Shown here: positions 47,222-56,503 of the stretch, piece after piece
How the letters are laid out: each line of letters begins with the position of its first letter
Position numbering within the stretch: position 1 is the first letter of the stretch
From: Aurifilum marmelostoma
Taxonomy: Eukaryota > Ascomycota > Sordariomycetes > Diaporthales > Cryphonectriaceae
DNA length: 64,000 bases
Direction: 5' to 3'
Assembly (NCBI GenBank): GCA_027559495.1
Contig: JAMXSV010000028.1
Location: forward strand, 2,294,001-2,358,000
Position numbers and translations under genes: made by a program
Notes under the pieces: model-generated
The model's database searches: none
What the model was told of the DNA's origin: nothing
The model's input: the letters and a program-made list of their open reading frames with translations, nothing else

Positions 47222-47567
47222 ACCACCCCTGGAGCCACAGGAGAACTCGCATGTCACCTCAGTCACCTTCTCTCTCTGCCTGTTTGTCGTTCTGTGCAGA
47301 CGAGCAAGCTTATCGACAAGCTTATGCCCTGAACTATCGGCGGCAATCCTTTTTTTTTTTTTTTTGGTCTTTTACATGCGGATATCCTCTGCTCTCCTCT
47401 TGTTTTCTTCCTGCTCCTTAACTTGCGCCAATATAGGGCAGAGAGATCCACTCAGCTGCGACCAACGCGCATTAAACCGTTAAAACGTCTTGTTGTTGCG
47501 CAGAGCACGAGCGCCGTGCGCTCATTGACTGTCACTTCCGTCTCTTCCGCAGCTAGATAATCTCGTG

Positions 47568-47590
47568 CAGCCCAGCCCAGCCCAGCCCAG
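47568..47590. repeat. Pentanucleotide repeat (CAGCC)n
   Basis: Four to five tandem copies, in the probable 5' region of the gene at 48434. Confidence 0.8.
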
Positions 47591-48433
47591 CGCTCTTTCT
47601 CATCCTGCTCGTCGACCTCCTCCTCCTCCTTCTACCCTTGCGCTGACTGATCGAGCGAGGTCTTGATCCTCATCCTGGACCACACACACAACGCTCCCCC
47701 CCCCCCTCCACCCAGCGAAAGCGGCCCTGTCCACTTTATATTAAAAGGCATTATAACGTATCCGGGCCACTGGGTCCAAGTTCACGCTACCCTGCAGCGG
47801 GCCCCCCCTTATTTCACGACGTACCTGATCGCCCCTACTACTACCGGCCACCCTGACGCTTCATTGATCGGATCATCCTTCAGCTTATTCTTATATGTTG
47901 TCAGCCTGTCCGGCCCGAGCGAGCGAGCAAAGCAGCTGTGGCTGTGGCCTTTCACTAGGTTGACGATTCTGGGGGGAAAAAATCAGAAAGAGGAATAAAG
48001 AAAAGAAACAGAGAGAAAAAAAAAAAAAAGGCAAGAAAGAAAGAAAGAGAAAAGGAGAGCGAGACAGCCCTTACAATTGCTTCGCCTAGGCGCGCCGCTA
48101 CTGCACCATCAGCGACGGCGGATCTACCCAACTAGCTGCCTGGCTCTCGAAAACCAACCCTCGAATAGTCCACGCGCCTCACGCACGTTACGACATAATC
48201 CGTTCCCCTCGATTCCTTCTCATCGATCCGCGTACAGCTTCGTTACCCGTCTCCTTGACCTAAGAGGAAAAAGACCCGGAAAGAACAAAGAAAAGAAGAA
48301 GAAAGAAAGAAAAAAAAAAGGAGGAAGAAGGAAGGAAAAGAAGGAAAAGGGTCACAGCCGCGCGGATAGACGCGCCTGGTCTACCGAAGTCTCAGCCTTG
48401 CGCACGGCCTCGCTCTAAGAGTAAAAAGAAAAG

Positions 48434-49574
48434 ATGGCGGCACCCGCGCAGCCGACGGTGGCCACGCACAACGACTTTGGCACCGTCAACGTGGTAGAGA
48501 CGCCAACCTCGCCCTCGTCTGCATTCACACTCTCGAGATTCGAGTTCGAGACGGGTACAAAGGGCAATGAGGGGACCAAGATCCTCATGGTGGAGTGGGA
48601 TGCTGCTGCCGCACTGGGCGCGCAGGAGGGGGAGCGCAGGAGCTGCGACAAAGGCCAAGCTCGAGGACTGGGACGTCAGGTGGGAGGGCAAAGAGGCCGT
48701 CACATTACCGCCGATCCGCGATGCCCAGACCCCGGACTCGACCTGCCGCATCTACTTTCTGCTCCCACCAAAGGCGCCCATGCCCACGCTGGTGACAATC
48801 TCGCAAAAGTCTGGTGCTGTGGCGGACCTACACACCAAGCCCCTGCCGGCGATATTCCCAGAGGGCCTGGTGAAGGAGGACAAGGGCACGCGGGGTGTGC
48901 TCCACACGATCTGGGCCAAGATGCGCGTGCAGGAGCTCCAGGCCGAGATCGAGGCCGAGATGAAGGAGAACGGCGAGAGCGTCGGGCTGGAGATGGCAGT
49001 GCAGGAGAGACAATGGATCGTGGACCACTTTGGCCTGCAGATCGACACGTCCAGCGCCGAGGCTATCCCGCTGCCGCCCCAGGGCCCCGACGCCAGCAGC
49101 CCCGTGAGCCCACGGTCGCCGATCGGTGGGAGGCTGGGCGAGAAGCTGAAGGGTTTAAAGCTGGCAACGAGCCCGGCCGAGCTGGCGGCCGCCAAGGAAG
49201 GTGAGTCTCCGATGAGTATTACTGTCATCATCATCATCATCATCCAGCATCATCGTAGCATGTAGATTGTCCCACCCCCCACCCCCTAGGGATCTACGCA
49301 TCGAGCTTACACACATACCCAAACAACAGCAGGGAAGAAGTCCGCGGCCATTGCTCCTCCAGACACGGCACCCGCAGCCTTTCAACCGCGCCCGATGGCG
49401 ACTGGCTCTGCTGGCGGCATGGCCTCGCTCAGCGCAGTCATGCAGGGAGGCCCGACTGCTCCAGAAAGGGGCCCCGGCGCCGGCGGCGATACCGAGGAGG
49501 ATCTGTTTGCACTGCCCATGTCTCCGCGGAGCCCAGAGATGCTGAAGAGCCCCTTCAGCCTGCTGAAATCGTAG
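48434..49574 (+). CDS. Conserved fungal protein of unknown function, frame broken by one extra G
   Basis: Two exons, 48434-49200 and 49333-49574, joined by a GTGAGT...CAG intron. I recognise the general pattern of an uncharacterised ascomycete protein but no function. Opening: THNDFGTVNVVETPTSPSSA, then LSRFEFETGTKGNEGTKILM and VEWD. The frame then shifts by +1 in the G-run 48628-48632; with four G instead of five it reads on through LEDWDVRWEGK, RIYFLLPPKAPMPTLVTI, GVLHTIWAKMRVQELQAEI and ERQWIVDHFGLQ, for about 335 residues. The C-terminus is disordered with SPRSPEMLKSPFSLL. No intron can explain the shift because no GT donor lies suitably before it. Most likely a sequencing overcall; a real pseudogene is less likely because everything downstream is intact. 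Confidence 0.75.
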
Positions 49575-50137
49575 AACGGACGGACGGTGTGGCTCAGAAG
49601 GCCTGACATGTGTCAGCGTAGCAACACGCGCCATCGATTTTCTTGTCTAGCTTCTACATTCCTGGCTTGTGGGAGGGGTTTCATCCTCCTAGACGACACT
49701 ACACTGGCCCACCACTGAGGCCGGTCACTATTTCTTTTCTTTTTTTCTTCTTTTTCGGTTGCATCACAGGACAGAGCATCTAGATACCTGCTCCGACTGC
49801 GGAGAAAGTTTCAATACCAAGACTGTCGGTCCTTGACGGACCTAATATGAGGTCGAGTTTATTTCAAAATTCTGCGGACTCCTCGTTTCTGATTGACTTG
49901 CTTGCCATGTTCTTGTTTGGTACGCGCTATGCCAGGCCTGTAAAGGCTCACGGGTATCTCAACCACGACCTTGACCTCGAAATCACTTCACCTAATGCAG
50001 TGTGGCTCGGGAGCACGACCGACTCCTCGTAGTCTATCCTCGTCGTAAAAAAGTCGCAACAGCGTCCGGAATAAGAGAGCAGCCAGCGCACACGTGCCTC
50101 TTCTTTTCCGTCCTCCTCCACACAGAGACACACACGA
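49575..50137. other. Convergent intergenic region
   Basis: 563 bases between two stop codons. A T/C-rich stretch lies near 49732-49757. Nothing else seen. Confidence 0.5.
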
Positions 50138-51032
50138 TCATCTCCAGCCCCCGACCCGTCCCTCATCCCACCTCTCCTTCCTCTCCCGGCGCAGGTAATA
50201 CCCCCTCCTCGCCTCCCGATACCTCCTCACCCAGTCCAGCGTCTCCCGCTCCGTAGCCTGCCCGCCCTCGCCCTCGCCCTCCAGAAAACTCTCCTCCAGC
50301 GCAACACATACCGCTTCCTGCTCCGCCAGGCCCCCTGATAGCCGCTGGTACAGGCTCGCCGGCGCAAAGGGCCCCAGCGCGTGGTCCATCTCCCCTTGCT
50401 TGGCGCGCCACTGCCTCTCGAGCGCGTGGGCGGACAGCAGGAGGGCCTGCGCGGAGGCGCGGGCGTGTGCGAGGCGGGACTCGAGCTCGAGGAGGTGCGT
50501 GGCCAGGTCGACGTTCTCGGCGAGGGAGGTGGACAGGGCCTCGGTGCTGGACTGGGTGGACGGGTGGGCGGTGGAGGGGGGCGTGGACGAGGCCGGAGAG
50601 GAGAGTCGGGGTGGAGAGGATCTCGGCTAGGTCTTGTTTTCTGTGTTTTGCGAAGGGGGAGTTCACCAGTCAGTCTCTCATTGGTTTCAGCGTCACGGAA
50701 GACCTGAGGGCCCAATCTGGCAGAATGAACAGAAGAATGGAGAAGGGAAAAAGGGAAGAGGCGTACGATTTGTCCTCTAGGAACCTGGGCAGCCACTGTT
50801 CTCCAGGATCCGGGACCGTCTGCGGCTGTGAGATCTGCGCCTGTTGTTGTGCCGCCGTCAAGCCCGCTGCTGCTTCGGGGAGGTCCGAGTGCTGGTGGTA
50901 GTCTTGTAATGGCGGCGCTGGTCGAGGGGAGTTAACTGTTGTGGGTGTGCCTATGCGAGAGACTTCGTGGCTGCCCGGTTTCGGTGGGGGCGCAGGCGGT
51001 GTGTTGGAGTAGACATCCTCGTATCTGTCCAT
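50138..51032 (-). CDS. VPS37: ESCRT-I subunit Vps37 (Mod(r) domain), frame broken by one extra C
   Basis: Vps37 is part of ESCRT-I, which sorts ubiquitinated cargo into multivesicular bodies. Exon 1 is 51032-50767 and exon 2 is 50640-50138, with a GTACGC donor. Exon 1 encodes a Pro-rich tail and ends in EQWLPRFLEDKS; exon 2 continues KQDLAEILSTPTLLSGLVHA. At the six-base run 50576-50581 (C on the coding strand) the frame shifts by one. With five bases it continues as NVDLATHLLELESRLAHARA, ALERQWRAKQGEMDHALG and the coiled-coil Mod(r) end YREARRGYYLRRERKERW, for about 255 residues. No realistic intron bridges the shift: the only GT...AG pair that keeps frame is 37 bases long. Confidence 0.85.
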
Positions 51033-51339
51033 GTCTGAAAACCGAAAGGCTCTTATATCCTTCCTCCAGGCCAATTTTCCCTGCAGGGAGGAATAAGTAT
51101 TATGAGAAGAGAAAAGGGAATGTTTAAAGGTAGGAGAGAGTAAGGTGCCAGAGCATGACGTGAGGGTTGGTTGGGTTGCTGTTGTTATCTTATCAACCCT
51201 AACCCAGCTCTTCCTCTGCTGAGCTCTGGTGGGCCACGGTGATGAGGGGCATCTTGCTACAGGGTATTCTCAGGCCCTGAACGCTCCTCGCTCTTCTCAC
51301 TGCCAAACCAAGACTGTAACTGGGCGCCATTTGTTCAAC
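51033..51339. promoter_or_regulatory. 307-base bidirectional promoter VPS37 / prefoldin 5 with a telobox
   Basis: Two start codons face away from each other only 307 bases apart. The element AACCCTAACCC at 51195-51205 is a telomere-repeat-like box, the type of site bound by Tbf1/TRF-class Myb factors in fungi (family knowledge). Use here is inferred. Confidence 0.5.
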
Positions 51340-52164
51340 ATGTCAGCAGGATCACAACAACAAGGTGGTATGTACTCAATCTTATTGTATTGGTTCTTAC
51401 GAAGGCCAATAGAGATTATTCCCAAGCTGACCCAAATGCCATTACCACAGTGAGCCTCGACAGCCTGAGCGCCCAGCAGCTCACAGCTGTCAAGAAGCAG
51501 CTGGACGAGGAGGTGGAGCACCTGACCACCTCCTTTGCACAGCTGCAAGCTGCCCAGATCAAGTTCAGGGACTGCCTGCGGTGTGTCAAGACACAGGGTG
51601 CCACATCCGGTGAGCAAGCCCTTTGGACTAGGGTGAACGGGGTGAAAAGGCAATGGGCTCAGTAAATTGAGCCAGATGCCCAGAAGACTTGAGCGGGCCT
51701 TTTGTCCCGTTGTGGGGAATCGTTCCCGATCAAATTGCTGATTCTCTCTCTCACAGACAAGAAGCAGATCCTCGTGCCTCTGACGAATTCGCTCTATGTC
51801 AAGGGCAACATATCAAGACCTGACCGTGTACTGGTGGACATTGGCACAGGCTTCTTTGTGGAGAAGGTAGGCCATAGTCTGAGACAGAAACTTTTAAACA
51901 CACTGTTTGCTAAATGATGTTGTCTTCAAATAGGATGCCAAGAGTGCTGCTGAGTTCTATGAGGGGAAGATCAAGGATTTGAGCGGCAACATCTCGGACC
52001 TCGAGGGCATTGTCCAGAACAAGTCAAATACACTGAGGGCTGTTGAAGAAGGTAGGCTTGGTGATTCCTTTGCACAGATGCACCATTGTTCTGGCTGGGC
52101 TGACACCTGGGTGATAGTGTTGAAACAAAAGCTTCTTGCAGCACCCAAGCCGGCCTCATCATAG
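51340..52164 (+). CDS. GIM5: Prefoldin subunit 5 (alpha-type)
   Basis: Prefoldin is the hexameric cytosolic chaperone that hands nascent actin and tubulin to the CCT chaperonin. Five exons: 51340-51367, 51451-51609, 51757-51866, 51934-52051 and 52118-52164, giving 153 residues with all phases correct. Layout: N-terminal coiled coil LSAQQLTAVKKQLDEEVEHL, beta hairpin region ILVPLTNSLYVKG and DRVLVDIGTGFFVEKD, then the C-terminal coiled coil KIKDLSGNISDLEGIVQNKS ending LKQKLLAAPKPASS. This alpha-type arrangement with the VPLT and GTGFFVEK motifs is diagnostic. Confidence 0.96.
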
Positions 52165-53334
52165 CGTAGTAACAAGCTGGCTTGGGAGGTGGTAGAGGAA
52201 GGGCCGGCATACTTGGGATGGACTGCTGAAATAACAAGCTGATGGATCTTAAGCTAGGGAGGATGTGAAAGGGTATGGGGCATCGAGAATGGAGTAATGC
52301 TAAGGGGCGAGTGGGAAAGGCGGCCAACTGTGGCGCGAAACGGCGGAGGGTAACATATAAACCAAAAGTGATCAGTCTAAATCAACAAAGTTGGTTGTTG
52401 GCGCAGTGGTAAGATTCATCTTTCCACAAACGAGTCCATTAGCCTTGAGCAAGCTACCTAGCCGCAGTTCCCTCCACTGAAAGCTGCAGAGGATCTGGTC
52501 GACTCACCGGGCCGTGGTACCGGGGAACCTGCTCACAAGTCGCTATAAGTCTGTTCGGCGGTGCCCTTCGGGGTTGTTTTTTGCTTCTTTCTATTTTTTG
52601 TTTTTATTTTTTGTCTTCTTTTTTCCCCTTTCTCCTTGCGTGTGACAGCGTGAGCTGATGGTAGCCTTCTCGCGTTTGTTACGTTTGTGGGCGGTGGGCA
52701 GCAGCGTTGGAGGGGAAGGTTGACCAAGTCTGCAGGAGGCTACCTGTTCAATCCCACGCCAGGTGGTTGTTTTTACAACTTTTTTTTTTTTTTTTCCAAA
52801 GCTCTTCCCGGAACACGGAGGCTTTACTTTTTGTCTTGCTTCTTCTCAGATAGCTGCCTCTACAGACCTTGAAGGACGCTGGGAACCCAAGATTCATAGC
52901 AAGATATGTTACCCTTGGGCCAGAATGGTGAGGTACTAATGGTCACAGGCTGTGTTCATGCGCAGCTCTCCAGGGCAGTCTCACAACAAGACTATACAAC
53001 TGGACCGGTCATCAGTCTTGAACATAACTATTGGCCTAACTGGATAAGGAGAGGGTCTATCTGCTGGGGGTTCCGAGGACTACATAGGCACCCTAATTTG
53101 AAGTCACCTTTCAGAGCAGCATTTCTCCCTCATACAGCGATGTTGGTAGCCAGAGGTGAGTAGACAGCCACCCATACATGGAGTCTATTCTGCCAATATC
53201 CATTCAAATGCCAGACTGAGCCCTGGACAAGATGCACAACATTCTCGTGACCCATTACCTCCATCGATCATAGCAGATGGTACCCTTTGTTTTTGTCACA
53301 ACTCCCCTAGGCAATGACAAGACTTGATAATTTA
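52165..53334. other. Convergent intergenic region, possible tRNA-derived element
   Basis: 1.17 kb between two stop codons. At 52393-52413 the sequence TTGGCGCAGTGGTAAGATTC resembles a tRNA A-box/D-arm, and T-rich runs follow at about 52570-52625 and 52779-52796. No cloverleaf forms and no coding frame is seen. Confidence 0.45.
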
Positions 53335-55177
53335 TCAAGACCCCTTCAGCGCCTCAGTTCCAACGGAAGAAGCAGCAGCTACGTTGTCAAGCAGGCACTC
53401 CATCTCCTCGAGGAAGCCGCTGGAGAAATCGACCATATCTTGGTGACCAGCGAGAGCGTGGATGAAGTTGGGAACAAACGTACCGCTCGCGGGGTTCAGC
53501 TCCCGAATTTCGTCGTCCCATCCCTGGCCATAGAGAGTGATGCCGCATCCTTTGGTGGATTTGAGCTTATCGTTCGCGGTGTTGATGTGCACGGTCTGTG
53601 CTGGCGCGGGGACATTACGCTTGCGATGCAGGTAACGAGCCAGGGAGTTGTCCTTCCACTCGTGGTAAACGGCGACTTCCACAAAGTACGGGGTTTTGCG
53701 ACACTCAAAGGTCCAAGACACCTTACAAGCGACATTGTCGATCTTGGCTGCCCGTAGCAGGGTCTCGCTCACGCTTGTGGCGGGAAAGTCGAGCCCGTTC
53801 TTGGGGCGACCGCTGGCGAAGCTGAGGCCCTTGACCAGGTCTTGGTATGCCTCAGGGATCCCACAAGCGCCAATGTCGGCTTCAACGGCCAGGTGCCAGT
53901 CGTATTCCTTCTCGGGGCAGCTGACAGCAACCTCAACAACTGCGGCTTTCTGGTACTCGGCGAAGACGCGAGGGGCTGCGGCCGTGTAAGGGGAACGAGG
54001 GTCCCGAGTGTCATACTGGACATCAACCTCAATACGGCGGTCTCCCGAGAAGAAAACCAGGCAGTACTTTGGCTTGATGTCGCTGAGGTGCTCGAGGCGA
54101 GAGTCGAGGGCCTGGTATCGCTGGTCTTTAACGCTGAGTTTCTTCTCTGAGGCGCAGATGTAGTTACGGACTTTCAGAGCCAGGTCGGTACCGCCGAGAC
54201 TAGTACAAATTCAAGTCAATTCGTGATAAGTGAGACGAGATGGGAGAACTCTCCAGACTTACTTGTGGCTGACGTTGGCCGTGTTTTCCGTTGCTGACTT
54301 GTTCAGGAACTCTCGAAACTCTTCGTTGGTCTGGTACTGCCTCACGCCCTTGGCCTTGGCTTTGTCATGTAGATACACACAAAAGGTTCCCAGATGGGCT
54401 CGCACAAACAATTCGCCTCTGATGGGCCGAACGCGAAGAGCAGACTGTCGAACAGCTTCGGAGAACTCGTGGGCCAACAAGGGCCCAAGACTATCGTCAT
54501 TGTCGTCTGGCTCTTTCTTATGTACGAGATCCGCGACGGGAACGGGTTTCTTTGCGCTGCCTCGGTGGGCAGTCTTGAAACGAATGCCAATAGCTTGCTC
54601 AGTCTTCTTGAGGGACACTGGAGAAGATGAAACAGTGGTGGAGCGGTGGACGAGGGCGATCATTCTGCAGGAGAGGTCCTTCGCAATGCATTGGAGCAGG
54701 TCTCGGAGAGCCTGAACAGCAGCTTGGATGCTCTCTATCTCGCGCGAACGGATGCTTATGTATCCATCGTTGGAATCGACGACCAGGAAGACACCGCATT
54801 GCTTGCGAATCTTGTTCAGCTCCTGCTTGGTGATCGGGTCGGATAGGTTGATCACGCCCTGGTTGCTGTCAGGATCTGGCAGAGCGAACTCCAGCCTCTA
54901 TAAGTCCGTCAGTACAGGTCCTTCATCATCCTTCTGTGCGAGGCGATATGGTATCATATCTTACCAGAGCATCCGCGGGACCAGGGCCGCTGTACTGTCC
55001 GGAGTCGACTGCTTGGCTGGCCGGTCCGCCTTGGAAGCGATGGTCAGCGTTGCCTCTCATTAGAGCTACACGCTGCGAAGGGAAAAGCCAGTTGCCGGAG
55101 CCCGTATTGGTGTCCTCCATTTTGTTAGATGTCGAACCAGTAGAAGGTGTCTTCACAGGGGGCTCGCGCCTTCCCAT
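53335..55177 (-). CDS. Uncharacterised fungal protein, 570 residues, three exons
   Basis: Exons 55177-54965, 54897-54263 and 54199-53335, all phases correct. I cannot name it. The N-terminal 70 residues are disordered. From RLEFALPDPDSNQGVI on it looks folded: ITKQELNKIRKQCGVFLVVD and REIESIQAAVQALRDLL have the alternating pattern of an RNA-binding KH-like unit, which is only an impression. The middle has VRPIRGELFVRAHLGTFCVY and a Thr/Asn-rich loop; the third exon has YCLVFFSGDRRIEVDVQYD, CKVSWTFECRKTPYFVEVAV and a helical end. No signal peptide or membrane segment is present, so it is probably nuclear or cytosolic. Conserved-looking, not degenerate. Confidence 0.8.
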
Positions 55178-56503
55178 CTTTCTTCTGCGTGCTCAATGTT
55201 TTTTTGGGAGGATCCTGAGCCGGATCAGCTTAACACGCCCTTCTTTATGCAAATGGAATGGACCGATGGTGTTTTCAAACCAACTACAAAAGCTGGATGA
55301 GTTCAACACTATCTGAAAAAAACACAAAGGACATGGTCGTGGGGTAGGGTGGTCAAACGTGGCTGCTGTCAAGGCTGGTTGCGGTTTCCACAGCTTCAAG
55401 GTTGAATTCTGATAATATGGTACAGCTGCAATGAACAATAAACGACAAACAAGGTAGAACTGCGGTGATCAGGTGGATTCAATCTGCTAGACCAGCGCGT
55501 GTGAGGCCACAGAGACGAGTTTCTCTAGTTGACTAGAGGTGGGTGTGGTTCAGGTGATGATGGTTCTTTAGAAGTATCTGGGGCGCGCCTGCACAGTTGA
55601 GAAAATAAACAGTGCGGTCAGAAAGGGTGTTGTTGACAGGGAGAAGGTGATATGGGTTGGTTAATTGCTCTGGAGACGGAGGAACTGGATAGGACACCTG
55701 GGCGCGTGACAGGATCCCTGGCTGCTGCCTGCAAATAGGTATGAGAAGTAACAATTATGCCGGGAAGTCGGAGAAGTCTTGGATGCAAAGGACACCGAAG
55801 TGGTTGGGAATTATCTGGAAAAATTCTAGAAGGTGTATCAGAGAACCCGCCCGGACAGCGCTTCTGATGTAGGTGTCTCCAGTTCTTGGACTAGGTCTGA
55901 TGATGGACACTGGGTGGACGGCAGCTGTGCCAAGTCAGAAGCCTTTCTGAGATACTTGAGAAATTCTAAATATGTTATCCGGCCTGAACACATCAAGCGG
56001 TAATATAGTCTGCTGGCACATCCCTTCTGCCACCTGCTGTATTGGTCCCAGGGCTCTGGACCATGGGTGCCTTCCAAGCTTGTGCCTCGCCTTCAGCGTT
56101 CAACGCAACTGGACAGGACAAGCGCAAAGAGGACGTCACAGAATAATGATAGTAGCTTGCTTGGTAAAACTCAATTCTGGAAGTTTGACCCTCAAGTTAG
56201 GAAAACAGAGACAAGACAGGTGATGTAAGAGCACAAATGGTTGCTTCCTTGTTAGACATTATGTTATACCGGGGTCTGATGTTTGGCTTACTAAATAACC
56301 TCTTTTACTGCATAGTCTTCTGGTAGAGATGACAGGGATTCGCGTCGCGTCTCGTCTACCTTTGCCAACCACTTTAACGCGACAATCGAAAGAACATACA
56401 AGCAAGGCACTCAGCCTATTACCAGCACAGCAAGTCTTCCTTTGGCGATTCCTTGCAGATCAGCATACAAAGGAGCGAGTTTCAGTAAACCAGATCCGCA
56501 AAC
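55178..56503. promoter_or_regulatory. Head-to-head intergenic region upstream of ORC1
   Basis: 1.3 kb between divergent start codons of the 570-residue protein gene and ORC1. No coding frame is convincing; only promoters are expected. No motif stands out. Confidence 0.5.

Larger units (their letters stand above)
40688..48433. other. 7.7-kb gene-free tract rich in homopolymers and microsatellites
   Basis: No gene is supported on either strand. Overlapping minus-strand frames at 41086-42412 are open in three phases at once, which points to C/T-rich leader or promoter of the F-box gene rather than coding. Runs seen: C at 42377-42388, G at 42476-42491, A at 43021-43046, C at 44524-44541, C at 45896-45907, G at 47035-47047, (CA)n at 47195-47221, T near 47350-47364 and (CAGCC)n at 47568-47590. 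The last kilobase is probably the promoter and 5' leader of the gene at 48434. Non-coding RNAs could be present but nothing in the bases proves one. Confidence 0.55.
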
